Origin: Streptomyces sp. PsTaAH-137
GTDB taxonomy: Bacteria > Actinomycetota > Actinomycetes > Streptomycetales > Streptomycetaceae
Direction of reading: 5' to 3'
Length of the DNA: 64,000 nucleotides
Assembly (NCBI RefSeq): GCF_003259365.1
Contig: NZ_QLLY01000006.1
Coordinates: 250,851-314,850, forward strand
The translations under genes and the position numbers were made by a program. The notes below the pieces were generated by a model. The model was not told where the DNA came from. It was given only the letters and a program-made list of their open reading frames with translations, and ran no database searches. Numbering within the stretch: position 1 is the stretch's first letter; each line of letters opens with the position of its first letter. Below are positions 34,715-42,299 of the stretch, one piece after another.

Positions 34715-35864
34715 TCGCCAGCGCGATCCCGACTCCGCTGGAACCGCTCGTCGAGGTGACCGCCGCGTGCGCGTTCGGCTTCGCGGGACCCGCGTCGCCC
34801 TTCGGCGCGGCCGAGCCCGACGGCGCGGCGGCCGTCTTCGCCAGCACCAGATGGCCGACCGGGGAGACCTTGCCGTCGGCCTCGAATCCCCAGTCGAGCA
34901 GGCGCGCGGCCTCCTTGTAGACCGCGAAGGACTCCCTGGAGCTGGGGTTCATCACGGTGACGAGCAGCTTCTTGTCGCCGCGCTGGGCGACACCGGTGAA
35001 GGTCGCGCCCGCGTTGGTCGTGTTGCCGTTCTTGACGCCCGCGATGCCCTTGTACGGCGAGATGCCGTAGTCCCCGGTGAGCAGCCGGTTGGTGTTCTGG
35101 ATCTCGAAGCGCTCGGTCGTCTTCCCCTTCTTCTGCTTCATGGGGAACTTGGCCCGCGCCGTCGCCGCGTACTCGCGGAAGTCCTCGTCGTGCAGCCCGG
35201 AGCGGGCGAACAGCGTCAGGTCGTACGCGGACGAGGTCTGGCCCGGCATGTCGTAGCCGTCGGGGCTGACCACGTGCGTGTCGTGCGCCTGCAACTCGTC
35301 GGCCTTGGCCTGCATGTCCTGCACGGTCTGCGGGACGCCGCCGTTCATGGCCGACAGCACGTGCACCGCGTCGTTGCCGGACTTCAGGAAGACGCCCAGC
35401 CACAGATCGTGGACGGTGTACGTGAAGCCCTCCTTGACGCCGACGAGGCTGGAGCCCGCGCCCATGCCCGCCAGGTCGGAGGGGACGACCTTGTGCGTCG
35501 TCGTCTTCGGGAACCGGGGCAGGACCGTGTCCGCGAACAGCATCTTCAGGGTGCTCGCGGGCGGCAGCTTCCAGTGCGCGTTGTGCGAGGCCAGCACCTC
35601 GCCGGACTCGGCGTCGCTGACGATCCACGACTTCGCCGTCAGGTCCTTGGGCAGCACCGGGGCGCCGGCGCCGAGCTCCACCTGGGTGCCCGCCTTGGCG
35701 AGACGGGCACCGCCGACGTCCGACATGGACGCCGGGGGCTTGTCGTCCTTCTTGTCCGCGGCCGCCGCGGCGGGAGCGATCCCGGCCAGCGTCAGGCCAC
35801 AGGCCGAGAGGACGAGCGCGGACTTCTTCAGGTACGAGGTGACGTACGACTCATGGGCAGACAC
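34635..35864 (-). CDS. D-alanyl-D-alanine carboxypeptidase (type S11)
   Basis: 409 aa penicillin-binding protein that trims the terminal D-Ala of peptidoglycan stem peptides. A Sec signal peptide (YVTSYLKKSALVLSACGLTL to AAAA) is at the N-terminus. Active-site motifs are SxxK in PASTLKMLFADTVLP, SGN in KSGNDAVHV and KNG in VKNGNTTNAG (usually KTG). A C-terminal transmembrane helix (IALAITGGSLVVLAAAVFVV) anchors it. GTG 35864 lies seven bases after TACGTT on this strand, as in other probable leaderless genes, and no ribosome site is present. Confidence 0.9.
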   Translation of the reverse strand: MSAHESYVTSYLKKSALVLSACGLTLAGIAPAAAAADKKDDKPPASMSDVGGARLAKAGTQVELGAGAPVLPKDLTAKSWIVSDAESGEVLASHNAHWKLPPASTLKMLFADTVLPRFPKTTTHKVVPSDLAGMGAGSSLVGVKEGFTYTVHDLWLGVFLKSGNDAVHVLSAMNGGVPQTVQDMQAKADELQAHDTHVVSPDGYDMPGQTSSAYDLTLFARSGLHDEDFREYAATARAKFPMKQKKGKTTERFEIQNTNRLLTGDYGISPYKGIAGVKNGNTTNAGATFTGVAQRGDKKLLVTVMNPSSRESFAVYKEAARLLDWGFEADGKVSPVGHLVLAKTAAAPSGSAAPKGDAGPAKPNAHAAVTSTSGSSGVGIALAITGGSLVVLAAAVFVVRKKWPAQKRS

Positions 35865-35973
35865 GGACGAGAACGTACAGGTACCTGGCCCGTAAGTCTC
35901 CGCCGAGGTGTCCTGTGTCCGCGCCGCCCCACCCCGGCGGCGGTGCGCGGCGCGCGCTGGCGATACTGAACGC

Positions 35974-36216
35974 ATGAAGCTCAGTCGCCCCGTCTCCTGG
36001 TTCCTGCTCGCCTTCGGGGTGTGGTCATGGATCATCTGGATCACTTTCGCCAAGAATCTGTGGAAGGACGGCAGCGGCCTCGCCTTCGACGACGCCGGGG
36101 ACCCGACCGCGTACTTCTGGGTGCACCTGACCCTCGCGATCGTCTCCTTTGTCTTGGGGACGGTGGTCGGAGTGATCGGGTTCCGTGGCGTGCGTGCCCT
36201 GCGCGGCACTCCGTAG
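35974..36216 (+). CDS. SCO4848-family small membrane protein
   Basis: 80 aa with two transmembrane helices (WFLLAFGVWSWIIWITFAKN and LTLAIVSFVLGTVVGVIGFR) and the Trp-rich first helix of the family named for SCO4848. Function unknown. ATG 35974 lies six bases after GATACT with no Shine-Dalgarno, so it is probably leaderless. Divergent from the D,D-carboxypeptidase, 109 bases away. A metallophosphoesterase gene starts 12 bases beyond its stop. Confidence 0.85.
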   Translation: MKLSRPVSWFLLAFGVWSWIIWITFAKNLWKDGSGLAFDDAGDPTAYFWVHLTLAIVSFVLGTVVGVIGFRGVRALRGTP

Positions 36217-36228
36217 CGGCGGCCGGGC

Positions 36229-37452
36229 ATGGTCGTCGTCCTCGTCCTCGTCGCCGTCGTCGTGCTCGCGGCGTTCGCCGGGCTGCACTACTACGCGTAC
36301 CGGCGCCTCGTACGGGCCTCGACGGCCGGACCGGGGTGGCCCAGACGCCTGGGCGCCGCCGTGTTCGTGGCGGGTCCGGTCCTGATGTTCGCGGCGCTGG
36401 CCGCCGAGCGGGCCGGAGCGCCGTTCCCGCTGCAACGGGCGCTCGCCTGGCCGGGATTCCTGTGGATGGCGTTCGCCCTCTACCTGCTGCTCGCGCTGCT
36501 GGTGGGGGAGGCGGTACGGCCACTGCTGCGGCGGGTGCTCGACCGGCGCGCGGGTGGTTCCGAGCCCGCGCCCGAGGCGCCTGAGCCGGAACCGGAGGCC
36601 GCGTCCGAACCTGCCCCCGTCGCCGCTCCCACCCGGCGGCTCGTCCTCGCCCGGACCGTGGGCGCCGCCTCCGCAGTGGCCGCCGCGGGGATCGTCGGCA
36701 ACGGCGCGTACGGGGTGCTGCGCGGGCCGAAGGTGAAGCGGGTGACCGTCCCGCTGGCCAAACTGCCGCGCGCCGCCCACGGGTTCAGGATCGCCGTGGT
36801 CAGCGACGTGCACCTCGGCCCGGTGCTCGGCCGGGGCTTCGCCGAGCGGGTCGTCGACATCGTCAACGGCACCCAGCCCGATCTGATCGCGGTCGTCGGC
36901 GACCTGGTCGACGGCAGCGTCGAGGACCTCGCGCCCGCCGTGGCCCCGCTCGCCCGCCTCCGCTCCCGCCACGGCACGTACTTCGTCACCGGCAACCACG
37001 AGTACTTCTCCGGCGCCGACCCGTGGGTGGCGCACGTCCGCGAGATCGGGATGCGGCCGCTGGCCAACGCCCGGGTGGAGATGGGCGCCTTCGACCTCGC
37101 GGGCGTCAACGACATCAGCGGCGAGAACTACGGCGAGGGCCCCGACTACGCCAAGGCGCTCGGCGACCGCGACACCTCCCGCGCCGCCGTGCTCCTCGCC
37201 CACCAGCCCGTGATGATCCACGAGGCCGTGAAGCACGGCGTCGACCTCCAGCTCTCCGGCCACACCCACGGCGGACAGCTCTGGCCCGGCAACTTCGTCG
37301 CCGACGCGGCCAATCCGACCCTCGCGGGCCTGGACACCTACGGCGACACGCAGCTCTACGTCAGCCGGGGCGCCGGGGCCTGGGGGCCGCCGGTGCGGGT
37401 GGGGGCGCCGTCCGACATCACGGTCGTCGAGCTGGCGTCCCGTCAGGCCTGA
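36229..37452 (+). CDS. YaeI-like membrane metallophosphoesterase
   Basis: 407 aa. The N-terminal third has three or four hydrophobic helices and a Glu/Pro-rich linker; RRLVLARTVGAASAVAAAGI at about 138 then precedes the catalytic domain. Metal ligands are in order: VSDVHLGPVLG, VGDLVDG, TGNHEYFSGAD, LLAHQP and SGHTHGGQLWPG. YaeI and related enzymes hydrolyse UDP-diacylglucosamine or phosphodiesters; the substrate here is unknown. It starts 12 bases after the small membrane gene, so they are probably cotranscribed. Confidence 0.88.
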   Translation: MVVVLVLVAVVVLAAFAGLHYYAYRRLVRASTAGPGWPRRLGAAVFVAGPVLMFAALAAERAGAPFPLQRALAWPGFLWMAFALYLLLALLVGEAVRPLLRRVLDRRAGGSEPAPEAPEPEPEAASEPAPVAAPTRRLVLARTVGAASAVAAAGIVGNGAYGVLRGPKVKRVTVPLAKLPRAAHGFRIAVVSDVHLGPVLGRGFAERVVDIVNGTQPDLIAVVGDLVDGSVEDLAPAVAPLARLRSRHGTYFVTGNHEYFSGADPWVAHVREIGMRPLANARVEMGAFDLAGVNDISGENYGEGPDYAKALGDRDTSRAAVLLAHQPVMIHEAVKHGVDLQLSGHTHGGQLWPGNFVADAANPTLAGLDTYGDTQLYVSRGAGAWGPPVRVGAPSDITVVELASRQA

Positions 37453-37565
37453 CCGAATACCGACGCGCTGTCGGTGACCGCACTGGCACTCAGCGTGTCC
37501 ATGCCCCAGCATCTTGTGTCGCGGCTGTGCGGTTGCGGCGACGGACGAGGGGGAGGTGGCTACGT

Positions 37566-37931
37566 GTGTTGCGGCGCAGTGCGTTCAGACTGCCCCGGCA
37601 CCCGGCCTCGGTGGGGCTCGCGCGGTTGCGGGTGCGCGATCATCTCGCGGTCTGGGGGCACACAGCGCCGGCTGAAGCGCTGGACACCGCGGTTCTGCTC
37701 GTGTCCGAGCTGGCGACCAACGCCGTGCGGCACGGTCCTGTGCGGGAGCGTGAGTTCGAGGTCGCGGTGACGGTGCTCGCGGACGGCTCGTGCTTCATCG
37801 AGGTGTCGGACGCGGGGGTCCACGACGGCATCGGCCGGGGTCTTCGCCTGCTCGACGCCCTGGCCGAGACCTGGGGCGTCTGGCACCGGGGCCCCCACGG
37901 CAGAACAACCTGGGCCCTGATCCGCTCCTGA
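37566..37931 (+). CDS. RsbW-like ATP-binding protein
   Basis: 121 aa HATPase_c_2 protein. AVLLVSELATNAVRHGPVRE has the N-box, IEVSDAGVHDGIGRGLRLL the G1 and G2 loops. GTG 37566 is used because GGGGGAGG stands nine bases upstream; the frame is open further up but runs into the phosphoesterase gene in another frame. No sigma factor or XRE/DUF397 partner is adjacent, so this is an orphan regulator of the anti-sigma kinase type. Its stop is followed directly by repeat array 5. Confidence 0.82.
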   Translation: MLRRSAFRLPRHPASVGLARLRVRDHLAVWGHTAPAEALDTAVLLVSELATNAVRHGPVREREFEVAVTVLADGSCFIEVSDAGVHDGIGRGLRLLDALAETWGVWHRGPHGRTTWALIRS

Positions 37932-37974
37932 CCACCCCCGACATCCCGCCACGCGCGCCACCGCCGTGGCTGCT

Positions 37975-38340
37975 CGCGCAGTTCCCCGCGCCCCTGGGCA
38001 GTCCTTCACGCGCGCCACCGCCGTGGCTGCTCGCGCAGTTCCCCGCGCCCCTGGGTTGTTCGTCACGCGCGCCACCGTCGTGGCTGGTCGCGCAGTTCCC
38101 CGCGCCCCTGAGATGCGCACTTCGTGCGGCATCTCATCGACAGAGGCGCGGCGGAGCCGCAGCCTCTGTAGGGGAGGCTGCGCGCAGCGCATGCCTCAGG
38201 GGCGCGGGGAACTGCGCGGGAAGCGGCCACCGGCGCGCGCACGACGAACGACTCAGGGGCGCGGGGAACTGCGCGATCAGCCACGACGAGAGCCGCGGAC
38301 GAAGTGCTACCCAGGGGCGCGGGGAACTGCGCGACCGGCC
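37975..38340. repeat. 57-bp repeat array with structured centre (array 5)
   Basis: This fills the 449-base gap between converging genes. Inverted cores begin at 37975, 38032 and 38089, direct cores at 38198, 38255 and 38313, so three copies on each side. The centre (38110-38197) shows three stem-loops: GAGATGCGCAC/GTGCGGCATCTC, AGAGGC...GCCTCT and GAGGC...GCCTC. The same three stems appear in arrays 1 and 3 in mirror order. Array 5 reaches to about 40 bases from the stop of the minus-strand gene. Confidence 0.9.
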
Positions 38341-38380
38341 GGGGCGCGGCGCGTGCCCGGTGATGGGGCGGAACCGATCC

Positions 38381-39550
38381 CTACGCGCGCCGGCGCCCGG
38401 TAGGGCGTCGGCGGCGCAGAGCCAGCAGACTCCCGCCCGCCAGTGCAGCCACCGCGGCAGACCCCCCGAGCGCCCACTCCTCCCGATGCTCGGCGGAACC
38501 GGACCCACCGCCGGAGGCCAGCGCCCCGGCAGCCGGCGACGCCGAAGACCTGGGCTGCTCGCTCAACGGCACGACCAGCTCCCCGACCGCACTCACCCGA
38601 GCCCAGGCCGAGAACCCCCAGTCGAGCAGCGCGGCCGTCTCCTCGTACACCTCGGCCCCGGCCCCGGGATGCATCACGGTCACCAGCAGCGTCCGCCCGT
38701 CACGGGTGGCGGCACCCGTGAAGGTGTTCCCCGCGTTGGTGGTGTAGCCGTTCTTGACGCCGATCAGCCCCCGGTACGGGGTCACCCCCTGCCCGGTCAG
38801 CAGCCGGTCGGTGTTCTGGATCTGGAACGTCTTGGAGCCACCCGCGGGGAAATCGGCGACGCGCGTGGAGCAGTACCCGCGGAAGTCGTCGTTCTTCAGC
38901 CCCGCGCGAGCGAAGAGCGTGAGGTCGTACGCGGAGGAGAGCTGCCCCTTGTGGTCGAACCCGTCGGGGCTGACGACATGGGTGTCACCGGCCTGGAGAT
39001 CGGCGGCGCGGGCCTGCATCTGCGCGACGGTCTCGTCGACGCCGCCGTTCATGTGGGCGAGGACGTGCACGGCGTCGTTCCCGGAGCGCAGGAAGACGCC
39101 CTGCCACAACTGGTGGACGGTGTACGTGGTCCCGGCCTGGATGCCGACGAGGCTGGACCCGTACGGGATTCCGGCCAGGTCCGCGGCGGTCACCTTGTGC
39201 TTGTCGGTGCTGTGGAACTTGGGCAGGACGGTGTCGGCGAAGAGCATCTTCAGGGTGGAGGCGGGGGCCAGCGCCTTGTGCGCGTTGTAGGAGGCCAGCA
39301 CCTCACCGCTGTCGTTGTCGGCGACGAGCCACGCGCGGGCCTTGAGCCCGGGCACCTTCGGCGCACCGGCACCGCGCCGCACCTGCACCCCGGACGCGCC
39401 GAGCCGCGCACCGCCCACGACCTGAGCGGCGGACGCCCGCTGCGCGGGCAGGGCGAGCGCGGCGGCCGCCCCGGCGCCGAGGCCGAGCGCGGCGCGACGG
39501 CTGAACCGGGAGGACGACGGTTGCTGCGGGGACGAGGCTGTGCCGGGCAT
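38381..39550 (-). CDS. D-alanyl-D-alanine carboxypeptidase with Tat signal
   Basis: 389 aa S11 peptidase, paralogue of the enzyme at 34635. The signal RFSRRAALGLGAGAAAALAL has twin Arg and would use the Tat path, unlike its Sec-exported relative. Motifs are PASTLKMLFADTVLP, RSGNDAVHV and VKNGYTTNAG. The C-terminal VAALAGGSLLALRRRRPTGR is a weak helix followed by Arg residues. Start ATG 39550: TACCTT ends six bases upstream and there is no ribosome site. About 1 kb of both enzymes is alike, suggesting duplication across the phosphoesterase/ATPase interval. Confidence 0.9.
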   Translation of the reverse strand: MPGTASSPQQPSSSRFSRRAALGLGAGAAAALALPAQRASAAQVVGGARLGASGVQVRRGAGAPKVPGLKARAWLVADNDSGEVLASYNAHKALAPASTLKMLFADTVLPKFHSTDKHKVTAADLAGIPYGSSLVGIQAGTTYTVHQLWQGVFLRSGNDAVHVLAHMNGGVDETVAQMQARAADLQAGDTHVVSPDGFDHKGQLSSAYDLTLFARAGLKNDDFRGYCSTRVADFPAGGSKTFQIQNTDRLLTGQGVTPYRGLIGVKNGYTTNAGNTFTGAATRDGRTLLVTVMHPGAGAEVYEETAALLDWGFSAWARVSAVGELVVPLSEQPRSSASPAAGALASGGGSGSAEHREEWALGGSAAVAALAGGSLLALRRRRPTGRRRA

Positions 39551-39616
39551 CCCGCGAAGGTACAGCTCAAAGCTGAGGTAAAGGTAAGAGGGGTCGGTCT
39601 ACGGGATGTACGGGGA

Positions 39617-40318
39617 TCACGGGTACTCCGGCGTCCTCGGCCGCGTCATCCCCGGCAGGAAGTCCGTGAACAGCTCGTGCACCTCCAGCACGAGCGGCCG
39701 CAGCACCCGGAACCGGGCCAGCGCCACCCCCCGCGTCGTCAGCCGCGCACCCCGCCCGGCCAGGCGCCGGCTGCGCTCCCGGCCCTCGGAGGAGTCGAAG
39801 ACCCAGTACAGCACGAGGCCCATCTGCGACAGCCACATCAACTCCGGCAGGATCTCGCGGAGTTCGGCCGGCACCTTCGCCCTGGAACCGGCGAGCACTT
39901 CCTGGTGCACGGAGATCGCCGCCTGCCGCGCGTGCTCCGACTCGGGCGAGAACGGGCTGAGCGGCGACTCCGGATCGGCCGCGTTCTTGAAGAACTGCGC
40001 CGCGAACTCGTGGTACGGCTCCGCGATCTCCAGCCAGACGCCGAGCACCCCCGCGAGCCGCTTCTCCAGATCGGTCTCCGTGTCGAGCACGGACCGGACC
40101 GCCGCCTGGTGCTCGGCGGCGATCCGGTCGTAGAACCCCTGGATGAGGTGTTCCTTGCCCGCGAAGTAGTAGTACGCGTTGCCGACCGAGACCCCGGCCT
40201 CCTGGGCGATCGCCCGCATCGTGGTCTTGTCGTAGCCCCGCTCCCGGAACAGCCGCATCGCGGTCTCCAGGATCAGCGCCCGCGTCTGCTCGCTCTTCAC
40301 GGTCTTCTCTGCTGCCAC
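39617..40318 (-). CDS. TetR-family regulator of the DCC operon
   Basis: 233 aa. TRALILETAMRLFRERGYDK, TTMRAIAQEAGVSVGNAYYY and FAGKEHLIQGFYDRIAAEHQ are the TetR DNA-binding and linker parts; the remainder is a helical sensor. The gene is third in a minus-strand run with a membrane protein and a DCC protein. The twin palindromes TTGAACGCGTTCAA and TTGAACACGTTCAA at 41303-41362 are its most likely operators (inferred). GTG 40318 follows TAGGCT by seven bases, so a separate leaderless promoter overlapping the DCC stop is possible. Confidence 0.86.
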   Translation of the reverse strand: MAAEKTVKSEQTRALILETAMRLFRERGYDKTTMRAIAQEAGVSVGNAYYYFAGKEHLIQGFYDRIAAEHQAAVRSVLDTETDLEKRLAGVLGVWLEIAEPYHEFAAQFFKNAADPESPLSPFSPESEHARQAAISVHQEVLAGSRAKVPAELREILPELMWLSQMGLVLYWVFDSSEGRERSRRLAGRGARLTTRGVALARFRVLRPLVLEVHELFTDFLPGMTRPRTPEYP

Positions 40319-40328
40319 GCCGCTGAGC

Positions 40329-40886
40329 CTAATCGGCCGTGCGGCAGCCGCTGTCGCACCCGGCGGCCGGTGCGGCCCGCTGCTCCCCGTACCCGTAGGC
40401 GTCGTGGAACCAGCCGCCGTCCGGGTCGTACCGCCAGCCGTCCGCACGCCGGTGGGCCCCGCCCCCGGCCTGCGCGCCCCACTGGGCCTCCCGGTACCTG
40501 GCGGCCCTGAGCACCATCTGCTTGGCGACCTTCATCCCGGTGGGCGTCGCCATCCGGTGCGCGGTGGGCCGGTACTCGCGCAGCGCCCACATGCACACGA
40601 CCCAGGCGGCCTGGCCCCGGTAGACCTGCCCGCCGTCGGCGATCACGGTGATCTCGCCGAGCGTCGCCGCGTGATCCAGGTCCGGGAAGAGCCGCCGGGC
40701 CCGCCCGTGCCCGGCCGGGACCAGATCGAGCGGCACCAACTGCCGCTGTTTCACCAGCCAGTTCCGCACGAAGGTGCAGAGCCGGCACTCGGCGTCGTAC
40801 AGCACCGTGAGCCGGCGGACCGGGACGTCCCCCCGGGCGTCCCGGTCCGTCTCCCCCGATTCCCCCGTGACTCCCACCGCACTCAC
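40329..40886 (-). CDS. DCC-family thiol-disulfide oxidoreductase-like protein (DUF393)
   Basis: 185 aa. VLYDAECRLCTFVRNWLVKQ carries the DxxCxxC motif that names the family; the fold is thioredoxin-like. The C-terminal half is rich in Trp, Gly and Tyr (WRYDPDGGWFHDAYGYGEQ). GTG 40886 overlaps the stop of the membrane-protein gene (GTGA), so the two are coupled. Substrate unknown. Its stop overlaps the -10-like box of the downstream TetR gene. Confidence 0.86.
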   Translation of the reverse strand: MSAVGVTGESGETDRDARGDVPVRRLTVLYDAECRLCTFVRNWLVKQRQLVPLDLVPAGHGRARRLFPDLDHAATLGEITVIADGGQVYRGQAAWVVCMWALREYRPTAHRMATPTGMKVAKQMVLRAARYREAQWGAQAGGGAHRRADGWRYDPDGGWFHDAYGYGEQRAAPAAGCDSGCRTAD

Positions 40887-41290
40887 ATCCCGGCCGCCGG
40901 AGCGGCCCACCCCTGCGGCGGGACCGGCGGCCGCTGCTCACGCTCCATGAGCCCGCGGCGCCGGATCTTGTTGAGGACGTAGACGTTCCCCAGGTGCATC
41001 GCGCCGAGCACGAGCAGGACGACGCCGAGCTTCGTCGACAGGGACTCGAAGACCTGGCGCGTGGTGGTGATGTTCTCGTCGCCGCTCAGGTAGAGGGCCA
41101 CGAAGCCGAGGTTCACCAGGTAGAAGCCGACCACCAGAAGGTGGTTGACGGCGTCCGCCAGCTTCTCGTCGCCGTGCAGCACGTCGGAGAGAAAGATCCG
41201 GCCGTTACGGCTCAGGGTGCGTGCCACCCAGACGGTCAGTCCGATGCTGACGACGAGATAGACGACGTACGCGACGACTGTGAGGTCCAT
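40883..41290 (-). CDS. Small multi-pass membrane protein
   Basis: 135 aa with three hydrophobic helices (LTVVAYVVYLVVSIGLTVWV; LLVVGFYLVNLGFVALYLSG; LGVVLLVLGAMHLGNVYVLN) and a short cytoplasmic tail ending in Pro/Ala. No family named with confidence. ATG 41290 follows AAGGAGGGTGGGG. First gene of the membrane protein/DCC/TetR operon, driven by the promoter and twin operators directly upstream. Confidence 0.78.
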   Translation of the reverse strand: MDLTVVAYVVYLVVSIGLTVWVARTLSRNGRIFLSDVLHGDEKLADAVNHLLVVGFYLVNLGFVALYLSGDENITTTRQVFESLSTKLGVVLLVLGAMHLGNVYVLNKIRRRGLMEREQRPPVPPQGWAAPAAGM

Positions 41291-41302
41291 GCCCCACCCT
41301 CC

Positions 41303-41362
41303 TTGAACGCGTTCAAAAACGCTGACAGGGATGAATGTAGCCCTGTTTTTGAACACGTTCAA
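41303..41362 (-). promoter_or_regulatory. Promoter with twin TetR-type palindromic operators
   Basis: TTGAACGCGTTCAA (41303-41316) is a perfect 14-bp palindrome. TTGAACACGTTCAA (41349-41362) differs by one base. On the minus strand TTGAAC at 41362-41357 serves as -35 and TACATT at 41339-41334 as -10, with a 17-base spacer. One operator therefore covers the -35 and the other lies about 11-24 bases into the transcript. A repressor bound at both would block initiation. Confidence 0.85.
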
Positions 41363-41400
41363 GCGAGTGTCGCCCTACGGGGCCGGACGTGACGCGGGTC

Positions 41401-41817
41401 TCAAGTGCGGGCCAGTTCCGGGCGCTTGAGGTAGTCGGTGAAGCCGATGACGTTGCCCCACGGGTCGGCGAACTCGACGACGTATCCGGTGGAGGTGGAG
41501 AAGGGCGGGTCGAGGAGGTCGATCCCGGCCGCGGTCAACTGCTTCCCCGCGGCCCGCGCGTCGCGCACCTCCAGCCACAGCCGCGCCGCGGGCCACGCGG
41601 GGGAGCGGTGCCCGAACTCCTCCTCGGCGCGCAGCAGCAGCCCCGGGGTCTCCTTGCCGGCGCCGAGCAGGGCGATCCCCGCCTCGTCGAAGCGCACCTT
41701 CACGGAGAAACCGGCGCGCTCGTAGAAGGCGACGGCCTCGCCGAGGTCGCCGACGGGGAGCAGGGCGTTGTCGAAGCCGAGGACGCCCAGGGCATCGAGT
41801 CGATTGTCAGGTGACAT
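41401..41817 (-). CDS. VOC-family (glyoxalase-like) protein
   Basis: 138 aa. FDNALLPVGDLGEAVAFYER begins the first beta-alpha-beta-beta-beta unit; YVVEFADPWGNVIGFTDYLK ends the second. The metal-binding pattern (His, Glu) is incomplete, so it may act as a binding or resistance protein rather than a glyoxalase. ATG 41817 lies six bases after TAATCT on this strand with no ribosome site, so it is likely leaderless. Function unknown. Confidence 0.83.
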   Translation of the reverse strand: MSPDNRLDALGVLGFDNALLPVGDLGEAVAFYERAGFSVKVRFDEAGIALLGAGKETPGLLLRAEEEFGHRSPAWPAARLWLEVRDARAAGKQLTAAGIDLLDPPFSTSTGYVVEFADPWGNVIGFTDYLKRPELART

Positions 41818-41901
41818 TCCGTCAGATTAGCGGTCGAGTCGGTCAAAAGACGTGCAGCGGGGGCGGGCCGATTGTCAGTGGTGGCCCGTACGGTCCTGGT
41901 C

Positions 41902-42297
41902 ATGGGGAGAGTGACGTTCGTCGACGAGACGACAGCAGGGGACAGGGACACGGCCTTCGGCCTGGAGATCGCCGAGGAGCGGCTCACCGTGCGGGAGCTG
42001 ATCCGGCGGCGGGTCTTCCAGGAGGTGTCGGAGTTCAACGCACGCGGGTCCGACCAGGTGTTCCAGGGCCTGGTCCAGCCGGAGCACACGGAGCGCGTGC
42101 TGAACGGGTACGCGCTGCGCACCCCGCGCCGCATCGACCCGGAGGCCCAGGCGGCCCGCGCCCTGACGGCGTTCGGGGGGAACGGCTTCCTGGTGCTGGT
42201 CGGCGACCGCCAGTTCACCGACCCGGACGAGGAGATCGAGCTGGGGCTCGGCGCCGAGGTCACGTTCCTGAAGCTCGTCGCGCTGGTGGGTGGCTGA
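41902..42297 (+). CDS. Conserved protein upstream of DUF4132 gene
   Basis: 131 aa, no family recognised. It has charged amphipathic helices (GLEIAEERLTVRELIRRRVF) and a hydrophobic beta segment (GNGFLVLVGDRQFTDPDEEI). It is acidic and probably cytoplasmic. ATG 41902 lies seven bases after TACGGT; upstream codons to 41872 could extend it. The stop is two bases before the GTG of the DUF4132 gene, so the two are coupled, and this small protein may be a dedicated partner. Confidence 0.72.
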   Translation: MGRVTFVDETTAGDRDTAFGLEIAEERLTVRELIRRRVFQEVSEFNARGSDQVFQGLVQPEHTERVLNGYALRTPRRIDPEAQAARALTAFGGNGFLVLVGDRQFTDPDEEIELGLGAEVTFLKLVALVGG

Positions 42298-42299
42298 GC

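Noticed and set aside
37966..38403. 145-aa ORF across array 5
   Set aside because: Translation of repeat cores (RAVPRAPG and GARGTAR units), no start signal, and inverted arms give mirror-image peptides.
41872..41902. GTG 41872 as start of the 131-aa protein
   Set aside because: A TACGGT box precedes ATG 41902 by seven bases and the extra residues are not protein-like, though it cannot be excluded.
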